From Pseudoselenomonas ruminantium (GTDB taxonomy: Bacteria > Bacillota > Negativicutes > Selenomonadales > Selenomonadaceae): DNA of 64,000 nt. The position numbers and the translations under genes were made by a program. The stretch lies in contig SVBZ01000016.1 in assembly GCA_015058575.1 (NCBI GenBank), forward strand, positions 62,001 through 126,000. Direction: 5' to 3'. Numbering within the stretch: the stretch's first letter is position 1; every line of letters starts with the position of its first letter. Below are positions 15,873-24,212 of the stretch, one piece after another. The notes under the pieces were generated by a model, which had not been told where the DNA came from, did no database searches, and worked only from the letters and a program-made list of their open reading frames with translations.

Positions 15873-16586
15873 GTGAAGAAATCGCATATTATTTTGGCAG
15901 CGGTAATCCTGTATTTGCTGATCATGGTCATCGGCTTTGCGGCGTATTATGCCTATAGCGTCCAGCATGAGCAGCAGCAGGCTAAAATAGAGCAGGAGAC
16001 ACAGCAGGAAATCGCTGCGCGGCGTCAGGCGCGTGAGGCGGCCGACAAGGCGCGCGGGGACGAAGAGACAGGGGAGAAGCCTCGCAAGGCCGTGCAAAGG
16101 CCTGAACGGGCGGATAGCGGGATGTGGGAAGAGACCATCCATGGTGTGACCTATTATAAGCATCATTGGCCGAAGAAACTGCCAACAGGGGTCTATCTGC
16201 GCCCGTTTGTCGCGGCCCAGAATGAGCACTGTGTACTCAAGAACGATATTTATTATTACTATTCGATTACCGATGCGGAGCAGACCGCGTGGATTATGGG
16301 CGACCGGCTCGATATTTATGCAGGCGGGCAGACGACGACGCTACAGCTTGACCCGGCAGAACTGCGCAAGCATATGTCCTCAGATGCTTCCTGGCTGTCG
16401 GAGAATTATGTGATGAATGCGGATGCGGTGACGCTGGCGGCGTTCCGCCGGATCATTGCGTCCGGCTCGGCGACCCTTGTGTACTACAAGGAGGGGGGTA
16501 AGGCGCGCCGCCATGACATGAGTGCCCAGGAAATCCAGAATGTCCGTGAGATGGTAGAGCTTTACGATGCACTGCGTCAGGAGTGA
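15873..16586 (+). CDS. Unknown membrane-anchored protein
   Basis: GTG start with GGAGGGG 5-7 bases upstream. One N-terminal membrane segment (HIILAAVILYLLIMVIGFAA, about residues 5-24). A charged coiled-coil-like linker (about 33-80) follows, then a soluble domain with many Tyr residues (VTYYKHHWPK, DIYYYYSITD). 237 residues. Family not recognised. The predicted topology puts the domain outside the inner membrane. It lies 15 bases after the HU terminator, so HU read-through is unlikely to drive it strongly. Confidence 0.6.
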   Translation: MKKSHIILAAVILYLLIMVIGFAAYYAYSVQHEQQQAKIEQETQQEIAARRQAREAADKARGDEETGEKPRKAVQRPERADSGMWEETIHGVTYYKHHWPKKLPTGVYLRPFVAAQNEHCVLKNDIYYYYSITDAEQTAWIMGDRLDIYAGGQTTTLQLDPAELRKHMSSDASWLSENYVMNADAVTLAAFRRIIASGSATLVYYKEGGKARRHDMSAQEIQNVREMVELYDALRQE

Positions 16587-16611
16587 CGCGGCCATTTTAA
16601 TGGACGGTTAA

Positions 16612-16640
16612 TTGACAGATAGCGCGAAAACGTTTACGCT
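16612..16640 (+). promoter_or_regulatory. Promoter of the small outer membrane protein gene
   Basis: TTGACA, 17 bases, TACGCT (16635-16640). Confidence 0.6.
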
Positions 16641-16682
16641 AGTACTTGGTATTTCTTAGGTATTCCAGAAAGGAGTTTTTCC

Positions 16683-17183
16683 ATGCGAAAAACAGCATTG
16701 TTGACGCTGGGTGTGTTGATGGCAGCTTCATCGGCAGCCATGGCAGCACCGGTCAATCAGATGGCCGCAAATGAAACGGCAATTGGAGTGGGGACCAATG
16801 AGTCCTACATTGAACATAAGGTAGGCGGCAAGGCAACGGTCGGCGCGCAGCTGGCCCGCCGCGATCAGTATGGCGATCAGAAGGATCTTTATCTGCAATA
16901 TGATGTTGTGGGCTCGCAGGTCAAGCTCATCGGCGGCTATCGCTGGGACTTGCCGGGCGACAAGAATCAGCTCTTTGGCGGCGTAGCGGTCAGCACGCCG
17001 AAAGTCATGGGCTTTGATGCGTATGCCTCCTATGTCGCTGGCAAGGACTTCAACGAGGTGTCGGTTGGCGTCAACAAGAACCTGCTGCTCAACGTTGATC
17101 TCAACATCAACTACCACAACTTCAAGCCAGAGGACGGCAAACGTGAGAATGGTGTTGGTGCCGGGGTAACTGTCAAGTTCTGA
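16683..17183 (+). CDS. Small outer membrane beta-barrel protein (YfaZ-like)
   Basis: A signal peptide of about 21 residues (cleavage at SAAMA-AP) precedes about 145 residues of alternating strand-like sequence. Gly and aromatic residues are frequent and the protein ends in Phe (GVTVKF), the usual end for barrel insertion. This fits a diderm cell. It resembles short YfaZ-type porin-like proteins; substrate unknown. AAGGAG precedes the ATG and a terminator follows, so it is a single-gene unit. Confidence 0.7.
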   Translation: MRKTALLTLGVLMAASSAAMAAPVNQMAANETAIGVGTNESYIEHKVGGKATVGAQLARRDQYGDQKDLYLQYDVVGSQVKLIGGYRWDLPGDKNQLFGGVAVSTPKVMGFDAYASYVAGKDFNEVSVGVNKNLLLNVDLNINYHNFKPEDGKRENGVGAGVTVKF

Positions 17184-17203
17184 TAGCATCTTTGTGCCAA
17201 TAG

Positions 17204-17242
17204 AAAAGCTCCGCCGGGGATATCCCTGACGGAGCTTTTTTT
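17204..17242. terminator. Bidirectional terminator between the barrel protein and the phosphoribosyltransferase
   Basis: AAAAGCTCCG (17204-17213) pairs with CGGAGCTTTT, with T and A runs on both sides; it serves both converging genes. Confidence 0.85.
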
Positions 17243-17251
17243 GGCTGGATT

Positions 17252-17806
17252 TTAGTTTTCGGCATCAAAAAGCGGCAGTGGCTCAAGGAAGATGATGTCA
17301 TCGCGCTTGGAAGCATCGCCCTCGGCCAGTACGCAGGCCTCGCCGACGACATTGCCGCCAGCTTTTTCTGTAAGCTCTGTGAGTGCTTTCATCGAGCCAC
17401 CCGTGCTGATGACATCGTCAAGCAGCAGGACGTTCTTGCCCTTGATGCGGTCGACATCGACGCCATCGAGGCAAAGGTTCTGGACGCCTTTGGTGGTGAT
17501 GGATACATCTTCGACCCAGATAGCGTTTTCCATGTAGGCTTTGACGGATTTGCGGGCTACGATGTAGCGCGGCATGCCAAGTTCGCGCGCAAGATCGGCG
17601 GCGAGGGGAATGCCTTTCGTCTCAGCGGTCAGGATGATGTCGGTATTTGCCGGAATCTTTTTGGCCAGCTCTTTGGCACAGGCCAGTGTCAGCTCCGGAT
17701 CGCCGAGCATGATGAAGCCGGCGATGGCCAGTTTATCCGTGACGTTCAGGATTGGCAGGGAGCGCTTGCAGCCTGCAACAGTCAATTCATAAAATCTATC
17801 AGACAT
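17252..17806 (-). CDS. Phosphoribosyltransferase (adenine/xanthine type)
   Basis: Type I phosphoribosyltransferase, probably purine salvage. The PRPP-binding loop VLLLDDVISTGGS is at about residues 125-137, and the ETKGIPLAADLARELG stretch matches the Apt/Xpt flexible-loop region. 184 residues. Which base it uses cannot be decided from the sequence. The promoter upstream is clear, and the gene is monocistronic. Confidence 0.85.
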   Translation of the reverse strand: MSDRFYELTVAGCKRSLPILNVTDKLAIAGFIMLGDPELTLACAKELAKKIPANTDIILTAETKGIPLAADLARELGMPRYIVARKSVKAYMENAIWVEDVSITTKGVQNLCLDGVDVDRIKGKNVLLLDDVISTGGSMKALTELTEKAGGNVVGEACVLAEGDASKRDDIIFLEPLPLFDAEN

Positions 17807-17835
17807 AGTACACCTCTCTCATTTAGTACCCAATT

Positions 17836-17864
17836 ATTATACTCTCTTTCCCTGCTGTGTGCAA
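17836..17864 (-). promoter_or_regulatory. Promoter of the phosphoribosyltransferase gene
   Basis: Minus strand TTGCAC (17859-17864), 17 bases, TATAAT (17836-17841). Confidence 0.75.
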
Positions 17865-18007
17865 ATGAATCTGTTAATCCGTTAAAAAGTTGTATAAAAT
17901 TAGAGCGTATACCTTGTACTGGCGCGGGTTTTGTAATAGAATACACCCATGAGACTAATTTTTTCGTTTGGTCTTAAATTCATAAGATAAGGTCGTGTTA
18001 ATGTGTT

Positions 18008-19189
18008 ATGAAGAGCTTCAGACTCACGGAAAAGGAAATGAACAAGATGGCAGAGCGGATTCCGACGCCATTCCTCGTCGCATCGCTGGATAAAGTTGAG
18101 GAGAACTACCAGTTCATGCGAAAGCACTTGCCAAGTGCGGGGGTGTATTATGCGATGAAGGCGAATCCGACGCCGGCCATCCTAAGGCTGCTGGCCGAGC
18201 TGGGATCACATTTCGATGTGGCCTCAGCTGGCGAGATGGAGGCATTGGCGGAGCTGGGCATCGATGGCTCGCGCATGATTTACGCAAACCCCGTCAAGGA
18301 TTTGCGTGGCCTGCAGGCCGCCGCGGTTTATGGCGTGCGCCGCTTTACGTTTGACGACGTGACGGAAATCGACAAGATGGCCAAGTACGTGCCCGGTGCC
18401 GATGTGCTCGTGCGCATCCAGGTGCGCAACAACAAGGCGCTCGTCGATCTCAACACGAAGTTTGGTGCGCCGATGGATGAGGCGCTTGACCTGCTGGAGA
18501 AGGCAGAGAAAGCCGGCCTGCATGCGATGGGTATCTGCTTCCATGTCGGCAGCCAGTCGCTCTCGACCGCAGCGTATGAGGAGGCCCTGCTCTTGGTTCG
18601 TAACCTTTTCGATGAGGCAGAAGCTCGAGGTATGCACCTTACCGACCTCGATATAGGCGGCGGTTTCCCCGTGCCTGATGCCGATGGACTCACGGTGGAT
18701 CTGGCTGCGATGATGGAGGCCATCAACCGCCAGATTGACCGCTTGTTCCCCGAGACGTCAGTCTGGACCGAACCGGGACGCTATATGTGCGGCACGGCGG
18801 TCAATCTCGTGACCTCAGTCATCGGTACGAAAGACCGCGCCGGCACGCCGTGGTATATCCTCGATGAGGGAATCTATGGCTGCTTCTCGGGCATCATGTA
18901 CGATCATTGGACCTATCCGCTTCACTGCTTTGGCAAGGGCGAAAAGAAAGCATCGGTGTTCTCCGGCCCGAGCTGCGATGGCATCGATGTGCTCTATCGC
19001 GACTTTATGGCGCCGCAACTTCATGTCGGCGATAAACTGCTCGTGACGGAGATGGGCTCTTATACGAGCGTCAGCGCCACGCGTTTCAACGGCTTCTATC
19101 TGGCACCAACGGTCATCTTTGAAGAACAGCCTGAGTATGAGGCCCGCCAGCGCGCAAGCCGTGATGACGATAACGAGGCTGCTGTCTGA
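18008..19189 (+). CDS. ldc: Lysine/ornithine decarboxylase, alanine-racemase fold
   Basis: PLP enzyme making cadaverine (and putrescine). The PLP lysine is in YAMKANP (about Lys51), HVGSQS and DIGGGFPVPDA are the phosphate-binding stretches, and GPSCDGIDVLY holds the catalytic Cys near residue 322. The length (393) and the N-terminus (FRLTEKE, then RIPTPFLVASLDKVEENYQFMR) match the Selenomonas ruminantium enzyme as I remember it. In that species the product cadaverine is linked to peptidoglycan and anchors the outer membrane. The Shine-Dalgarno is weak, so the start rests on that family match. The small gene at 19251 follows closely and may be co-transcribed. Confidence 0.93.
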   Translation: MKSFRLTEKEMNKMAERIPTPFLVASLDKVEENYQFMRKHLPSAGVYYAMKANPTPAILRLLAELGSHFDVASAGEMEALAELGIDGSRMIYANPVKDLRGLQAAAVYGVRRFTFDDVTEIDKMAKYVPGADVLVRIQVRNNKALVDLNTKFGAPMDEALDLLEKAEKAGLHAMGICFHVGSQSLSTAAYEEALLLVRNLFDEAEARGMHLTDLDIGGGFPVPDADGLTVDLAAMMEAINRQIDRLFPETSVWTEPGRYMCGTAVNLVTSVIGTKDRAGTPWYILDEGIYGCFSGIMYDHWTYPLHCFGKGEKKASVFSGPSCDGIDVLYRDFMAPQLHVGDKLLVTEMGSYTSVSATRFNGFYLAPTVIFEEQPEYEARQRASRDDDNEAAV

Positions 19190-19250
19190 CCCTGACCTTT
19201 GACCTTTGACAAGTCAAAATGGCAGCGGCACAGAAAGGAAGAAATACAGA

Positions 19251-19463
19251 ATGGAATTAGCAGAAATCGAGCATATGCTGCTGCATGCCTTGACGGAAGA
19301 ATCGGTAGGGGCCAAGCTGGACAGCGCCAAATCCCAGCAGGAAGTATACGAAGCCCTCAAAACGCTGCCGTACTTCACGCTGACGCTGGAAGAATTTCAG
19401 CAGGGAATCATGGCCCTGAAGGATCAGCAGGCCGAAGTTCATGAGCATGAACAGGAAGAATAA
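19251..19463 (+). CDS. Small protein resembling a Nif11-type leader domain
   Basis: 70 residues, acidic. The pattern LLHALTEESVGAKLDSAKS, then a helix, then YFTLTLEEFQQGI resembles the Nif11/nitrile-hydratase-like leader fold (short helices, then a phrase like FTLEEF). There is no following core peptide: the end is a run of Glu, His and Gln, and no modification enzyme is near. It is therefore perhaps a stand-alone member. AAAGGAAG stands 9 bases before the ATG. It lies 61 bp after the decarboxylase and shares its terminator. Confidence 0.5.
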   Translation: MELAEIEHMLLHALTEESVGAKLDSAKSQQEVYEALKTLPYFTLTLEEFQQGIMALKDQQAEVHEHEQEE

Positions 19464-19481
19464 GAAAAAGCTATAAATAGG

Positions 19482-19532
19482 AAAAGACGCTGAGAATAGA
19501 GGAAACCCCGCTATTTTCAGCGTCTTTTTTGT
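19482..19532. terminator. Bidirectional terminator between the ldc unit and the aminotransferase
   Basis: AAAAGACGCTGA pairs with TCAGCGTCTTTT (with an inner AATAG/CTATT), T-rich both ways. Confidence 0.85.
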
Positions 19533-19541
19533 TTTTTCCGG

Positions 19542-20840
19542 TTAGAGGTTTTTCTCTGTCAGCACCATGTCGATGGCGTTCAGTACGTCGTCGACGTTTT
19601 CTTTGGTGATGACAAGGGGCGGCTGGAAGGCCATGACGTTGCGGCCGACACCGTTTTTGCCGATGATGAAGCCGCGGTCCTTGAGGGTCTCTAAGACATC
19701 GTCAAGGATTTCGGGGGCTTCCGAGCCGTCGGCATGGATGAATTCGGCACCATCCATGAGGCCGAGGCCGCGGACATCGCCGATGACCGGGTGCTTCTTC
19801 TGGAGCTCGCGCAGGCCAGCGCGCAGCTGCTCGCCGCGCTCCAGGGCGTTTTGGGCGAGCTTGTGCTCCTCGATGTAGTCGAGGACGGCGAGCGCCGCTT
19901 CGGAGGAAACCGGGTTGCCGCCAAGCGTCGAGGCACCCGGACGCGTATAGGTGTCCGCGACTTTACTGCTTGCGATAAAGGCCGAAATCGGCGTGCCGTT
20001 GCCGAGAGCCTTGGCCATGCACATGATGTCGGGGACGACATCGTAGTTTTCGATGGCAAAGAGCTTGCCTGTACGCGCAAAGCCGGTCTGGACTTCGTCG
20101 ATAATCAGCAGCGTGTCGTATTTCTCGAGGATTTCCTTGACGCGCTGGAAGTAGCCCTTCGGGGGGACGACGCAGCCGGCATTGCCCTGGATCGTTTCGG
20201 CGATGAAAGCGCCCGGGTGTCCGGATGTTGCCGTCTTGATGAGGTCTTCGATGGCGTTGGCACAGGCGTAGTCGCATTCCGGGAACTTCTTATTCATCGG
20301 GCAGCGGTAGCAGTTCGGATTCGGGGCAAAGTGGATGCCGCCGACCGGCGTCGGTGCCGTGCGCCACATGGTAAGGCCAGTTACGCTCATGCCGAGCTTC
20401 GTGCGGCCGTGCAGGCCCTGACGCAGGGCGATGATTTCGCTGTTGCCGCTATAGACTTCGGCGAGCAGCAGCGCGCCCTCGGTGGCCTCGGAGCCCGTGG
20501 AACAGAAGAAGGATTTCTGCAGGTCACCCGGCGTGACTGCGGCGAGCTTTTCGGCGAGGTTGACGAAGTTTTCGGTCAGGTAGATGTTGCAGACATGCTG
20601 GAGTTTATCGACCTGAGCTTTGATCTTGGCCGTGATTTCGGGATTGCAGTGACCGCAATTCATGACCGATACCCCGGCGTACATGTCGAGGTATTTTTTG
20701 CCGTTGCTGTCCCAGAGGTACTGCATCGAGCCTTTGACCATCTGCTGCGGATTCGAGTAGAAATGCGCCAGGCACGGCATGATGTATTTCTTTTTCTTTT
20801 CGATGATGGCCTCAGGGCCAATGTATTTCTGTTCTTCCAT
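19542..20840 (-). CDS. Class III PLP aminotransferase with a four-cysteine insertion
   Basis: Omega-amino-acid type aminotransferase (432 residues). The PLP site IIDEVQTGFARTGK (Asp248) and Lys277 in MAKALGNGTP are intact. Likely substrates are an omega-amine or omega-amino acid (4-aminobutyrate or alanine-glyoxylate type). Its position beside the cadaverine-forming decarboxylase suggests diamines, which is only a guess. Odd feature: CYRC (177-180) and ECDYAC (189-193) make a C-x2-C-x8-C-x3-C cluster that could hold metal. Separated from the upstream U32 gene by a hairpin. Confidence 0.85.
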   Translation of the reverse strand: MEEQKYIGPEAIIEKKKKYIMPCLAHFYSNPQQMVKGSMQYLWDSNGKKYLDMYAGVSVMNCGHCNPEITAKIKAQVDKLQHVCNIYLTENFVNLAEKLAAVTPGDLQKSFFCSTGSEATEGALLLAEVYSGNSEIIALRQGLHGRTKLGMSVTGLTMWRTAPTPVGGIHFAPNPNCYRCPMNKKFPECDYACANAIEDLIKTATSGHPGAFIAETIQGNAGCVVPPKGYFQRVKEILEKYDTLLIIDEVQTGFARTGKLFAIENYDVVPDIMCMAKALGNGTPISAFIASSKVADTYTRPGASTLGGNPVSSEAALAVLDYIEEHKLAQNALERGEQLRAGLRELQKKHPVIGDVRGLGLMDGAEFIHADGSEAPEILDDVLETLKDRGFIIGKNGVGRNVMAFQPPLVITKENVDDVLNAIDMVLTEKNL

Positions 20841-20859
20841 TATGCGTATCCTTTCCTAA

Positions 20860-20896
20860 ACACCCTCCGGCATGCTAGGCCCGGAGGGTGTTTTGT
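20860..20896. terminator. Hairpin between the U32 gene and the aminotransferase gene
   Basis: ACACCCTCCGG (20860-20870) pairs exactly with CCGGAGGGTGT (20881-20891). The T-run is better on the plus strand (TTTTG) than on the minus (TTTA), so it may only attenuate. Confidence 0.55.
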
Positions 20897-20908
20897 TTGT
20901 AGCAGTGT

Positions 20909-22858
20909 TTAGATGGAATTGCGGCTTTGGCGGAAGCGGAAGGTTCCGATACCAAGCTCACGTGGGCCCTGTTTGAGCTCGTCAAGTTTTGACTGGTCAA
21001 ATTCCTGACCGCTAGCCAGTGCATCAAGTGCTTCGCGATAGATTTTCGTGACCTTGCCGGTGAATTCTGGCGTGTAGTCCTGCGCCTCGATGCGGTAGGA
21101 GGCGATGCCATTGCATTTTTTAAGATACGGATAGAGGCAGAGGTCTTTGGCAAAGTAGATATGGTTGCGGCCGAACTGGTCGATGCGGATCGCATGTTTT
21201 TCCTTGGCATTGTCGAGAAGCGCATAGTGGCGGTCGAGTACCTCGGGGTTGTCGAGATCGCTATAATGCGGCAGTGACATGCCCGGGAGGTTGTGATCGC
21301 AGATCATGGATTCGTAGGAGCCATGAACGATGGTCTCGACCGGCAGCTCGGAGTTTTCGACGATTTCGCGCAGCTGCTCGAACGAAAGCTCGAGTGAGGA
21401 GCAGGCCTGCACGAGGCCGTTTTCCTTGAGGAACTTGGCGGCCAGGTGGTTGAACAGGTTAAACGAGACATCGGCCCGGACCGGCAGCTTGGTGTACTGC
21501 TTGGCAAGTTTCAAGGAGCCGAGGTTGCTGACCATGATGCCATCAGCTGCAAGCTCCGGGCGGGAAGCGACAGCCGTCAGGAACTGCTCGAGCTCGCCGC
21601 ATTCGCGGCGCATGGTCGTGCGCGGTGTATTGATGACGACTTTTGTCTTGCCTTTGGCATAGGCGATGATGTCGGCGTATTCGGAAAGCGTCCATGGGCG
21701 GAACGGGCGGAAGGCCTCGCCACCGACGTAGATGACATCGGCGCCGTTATCGACAGCGGCCTTGGCCGAGTCGATGGTGTTTACGCGAACGCTCAGCGTA
21801 CGGTGCGCAGCATTTTCCTTGTGGATATCTGCTTCCTGCTTGAGGATTTCATCCTGGAAGCCAGCTTCCTTGACGGCATCGCTGAAGAAACGCGGTTCGC
21901 GCTCGCCGGTCATGCCGATATCTTTCTTGGTCGGGCTGCCAAAGGCAAAGGTCGTCGTGAAATCACGCGCACGGTTTTCGTAGAGGCTCTTCCAGCCTTC
22001 CTCGTCGACCTGATAGCCAGCTGGATCGGCGATATAAGCATCGATGGCCTTGCGGTAGGTCGAGACAATGCGGCGGATAAACGGTGCCGGACGCATGCGG
22101 CCTTCAATCTTGAACGAGAAGACGCCAGCCTGGATGAGCTGCGGGATCGAGCGGTACATGCACATGTCCTTGAGGGCAAGTTTGTAAGCGCCGTCGCTGT
22201 CTTTGTCGAGGACTTCGCCTGTCTGCTCGTCGATGAGCTGGTAAGCCCAGCGGCAGGGCTTGAGGCAGCGGCCGCGGTTGCCGCTCTGGCCAAAGACGAC
22301 ACCTGAGTGGATGCACTGGCCGCTTTCGCTTATGCACATATCGCCGTGCATGAAGTACTCGACCTCGATGCCCGTGCGCTCGCGGAACAGGCTGAGCTCG
22401 GAGAGCGTCATCTCGCGGCCGACAACGATGCGCGTGATGCCATACTCTTTGAGTTTTTCGATGGCATGCTCGTTGTGCGTATTCATCATGACCGAGGTAT
22501 GGATGGGGATGTCGATACCCATTTCGTGTACGAGCTCGAGAACGGCAAAATCCTGCACGAGCAGGGCGTCCGGCTTGATTTCATTGAGATAGGCAAGATA
22601 TTCGCGCAGCGCTGGAATCTCTTCATCGCTGATGAGGTTGTTGAGGGTGATATAGAGTTTGACATCATGCTCATGGGTGTAGGCGATGGCCTTTTTGAGC
22701 ATTTCGTTATCAAAGTTGAAATCGCCTTCGTGCATGCGCATATTGAAGTGCTTGCCGCCGAGGTAGCAGGCATCGGCACCGGATTCGACACCAGCTACGA
22801 GAGCATCCCAGGTGCCCGCTGGTGCCAAGAGTTCTACCGATTTACGATTAAGAATCAT
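20909..22858 (-). CDS. U32-family protein (RlhA/TrhP-type RNA hydroxylation)
   Basis: Named peptidase U32, but characterised relatives hydroxylate rRNA or tRNA bases using prephenate and iron-sulfur clusters. N-terminal barrel from ELLAPAGTWDALVAGVESGADACYLG (residues about 9-34). The conserved cysteine set is C-ISESGQ-C then NRGRCLKPCRW (about 175-205). A second U32-like half starts near residue 370 (LSVRVN, then GADVIYVGG), giving a 649-residue two-part protein. The shikimate and prephenate route is present in this genome (aroC-K-B). A promoter lies upstream and the gene is monocistronic. Confidence 0.88.
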   Translation of the reverse strand: MILNRKSVELLAPAGTWDALVAGVESGADACYLGGKHFNMRMHEGDFNFDNEMLKKAIAYTHEHDVKLYITLNNLISDEEIPALREYLAYLNEIKPDALLVQDFAVLELVHEMGIDIPIHTSVMMNTHNEHAIEKLKEYGITRIVVGREMTLSELSLFRERTGIEVEYFMHGDMCISESGQCIHSGVVFGQSGNRGRCLKPCRWAYQLIDEQTGEVLDKDSDGAYKLALKDMCMYRSIPQLIQAGVFSFKIEGRMRPAPFIRRIVSTYRKAIDAYIADPAGYQVDEEGWKSLYENRARDFTTTFAFGSPTKKDIGMTGEREPRFFSDAVKEAGFQDEILKQEADIHKENAAHRTLSVRVNTIDSAKAAVDNGADVIYVGGEAFRPFRPWTLSEYADIIAYAKGKTKVVINTPRTTMRRECGELEQFLTAVASRPELAADGIMVSNLGSLKLAKQYTKLPVRADVSFNLFNHLAAKFLKENGLVQACSSLELSFEQLREIVENSELPVETIVHGSYESMICDHNLPGMSLPHYSDLDNPEVLDRHYALLDNAKEKHAIRIDQFGRNHIYFAKDLCLYPYLKKCNGIASYRIEAQDYTPEFTGKVTKIYREALDALASGQEFDQSKLDELKQGPRELGIGTFRFRQSRNSI

Positions 22859-22906
22859 GATATAAGTTAACTCCTTTAATAAACTTTCTTAATATCTAAT
22901 AGACCT

Positions 22907-22936
22907 AATATATAAGTATAACAGGAATGCTGTCAA
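22907..22936 (-). promoter_or_regulatory. Promoter of the U32 gene
   Basis: Minus strand TTGACA (22931-22936), 18 bases, TATATT (22907-22912). Confidence 0.6.
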
Positions 22937-22986
22937 CCAGCAATAATCATTGTATGAATTTGGTTAACCATAGAATTTTACAAAGG

Positions 22987-23015
22987 TTGACGAAACGCGG
23001 CAAGGTGTTTATAAT
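22987..23015 (+). promoter_or_regulatory. Promoter of the 23041-bioY unit
   Basis: TTGACG, 17 bases, TATAAT (23010-23015), followed 13 bases later by AGGAGGT. Confidence 0.8.
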
Positions 23016-23040
23016 GATAGTGTTTGCAGGAGGTCAAAGG

Positions 23041-23592
23041 ATGCGTACGAATCATTTGCGGGCACTGGCAAAGGTGCTCGCGTGCTTACAAGGGCAGCGG
23101 TTTGCAGGCGCTGTCATCATGCGTGCCGAGTGGTCGGTATGCCAGGCTGCCAGGGGGCAGCAGGAACCTTTGCAGGTACTTAAAGACCGGCACAACCTTA
23201 TGGCCGTGTGCTGCCGGACAGAAGGCGAGCAGCTGCTGGTGACCATGCTGCTGGGGCATAAGCCGCAGCAATTGGCGGTTGACTTGTCAAATGTTGACAA
23301 GTCAGATTTGACAAGTCAGCGGTCAAAGTGGACGCGATGGGCGATCCCTGCGGCAGAAGTACAGGCATTTACGGCAGCGGTTGGCGATGGGAATGATATC
23401 CATAAAGGGGCAGTTCCCGTGATTCCCGGGTTGCTGCTGCTGGAAAAGCTCCTGGGGCAGCGTCCGGCAGACGCAGGGAAAGTAACGCTGCGCTTTTTTC
23501 ACGCAGCGTATGCTGGTGATGTTTTTGTTGACTGGTCAAGCGGAAAGCTTTGGCAAAAAGCGCGCTGCACCGCGTCGTTTGCCTGGCAGTGA
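23041..23592 (+). CDS. Unknown 183-residue protein upstream of bioY
   Basis: Starts MRTNHLRALAKVLACLQGQR with AGGAGGT 8 bases upstream and a near-consensus promoter, so it is very likely real. No motif recognised; no signal or membrane segment. The middle (DLSNVDKSDLTSQRSK) is encoded by three TTGACNNGTCAA-type palindromes in a row (23279-23319), which look like repeats inserted into coding DNA. A fourth copy lies near the end (23528-23539). The gene ends 32 bp before bioY and probably shares its transcript, so a role in biotin use or lipid metabolism is possible but unproven. Confidence 0.65.
   Translation: MRTNHLRALAKVLACLQGQRFAGAVIMRAEWSVCQAARGQQEPLQVLKDRHNLMAVCCRTEGEQLLVTMLLGHKPQQLAVDLSNVDKSDLTSQRSKWTRWAIPAAEVQAFTAAVGDGNDIHKGAVPVIPGLLLLEKLLGQRPADAGKVTLRFFHAAYAGDVFVDWSSGKLWQKARCTASFAWQ
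23279..23319. repeat. Three TTGACNNGTCAA-type palindromes in tandem
   Basis: TTGACTTGTCAA (23279-23290), TTGACAAGTCAG (23294-23305) and TTGACAAGTCAG (23308-23319), inside a coding region. Confidence 0.7.
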
Positions 23593-23624
23593 AATCAATA
23601 TATAAGTTAAGGCAGGTCTTTATT

Positions 23625-24191
23625 ATGCAGAAAGAAACAGTAATGGAATTACCAAAAGAGAAATTCACGGTGCAGCAGATGACAAAGATGGCACTTTGTC
23701 TGGCCTTCTGCTGTGTTTCGGCATTTATTTCGTTCCCGCTGCCGTTTACGCCGGGGCTCGTGACGGCGTTGACAGTCGCGCTGACGGTCACGGCTTTGGT
23801 GTTGCCGCCTAAATTGACATTCGTGACGATTGCGGCCTATGTGTTTTTAGGGGCTGTCGGTCTGCCGGTCTTTCCCGGTGGCATGGGAGGCCTGGGGCGT
23901 CTTTTGGGACCGACGGGCGGTTTTTATTTTGGCTGGCCGTTTGTCTGCCTGCTGGTCAGTCTGCTCAAAGGGACGGTCATTTCGTTCCGCCGGTATGCTT
24001 TGGTGGCAGTGCTGGTGGGGGTGCCGCTTACCTATGTCGGCGGCTTGATTTCGATGATGCTCGTCATGCAGGTCGGTCTCTGGCAGGGACTTATCATGGC
24101 GGTGTTCCCGTTCATCCCTGGCGATATCATGAAGGCGCTGCTGGCGGCGTTTATCGGTGTGCGGGTCAATAAGATGCTGGCAAACCTTTAA
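23625..24191 (+). CDS. bioY: Biotin transporter substrate-binding component BioY
   Basis: S-component of an ECF-type vitamin importer in the inner membrane. Six hydrophobic segments. The signatures FPGGMGGLGRLLGPTGGFYFG (first loop) and FIPGDIMKALLA (last segment) are diagnostic. 188 residues. ATG 23625 follows AAGGCAGGT; an in-frame ATG at 23643 is possible. Biotin serves the decarboxylase or carboxylase steps next to methylmalonyl-CoA. The energising modules in the window (CbiQ, CbiO) lie just beyond on the other strand. Confidence 0.93.
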   Translation: MQKETVMELPKEKFTVQQMTKMALCLAFCCVSAFISFPLPFTPGLVTALTVALTVTALVLPPKLTFVTIAAYVFLGAVGLPVFPGGMGGLGRLLGPTGGFYFGWPFVCLLVSLLKGTVISFRRYALVAVLVGVPLTYVGGLISMMLVMQVGLWQGLIMAVFPFIPGDIMKALLAAFIGVRVNKMLANL

Positions 24192-24212
24192 GCTTTGGGG
24201 CAGCCGTTCTGG

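Noticed and set aside
19734..20912. Plus-strand open frame opposite the aminotransferase
   Set aside because: Antisense shadow of a gene with a full PLP motif set.
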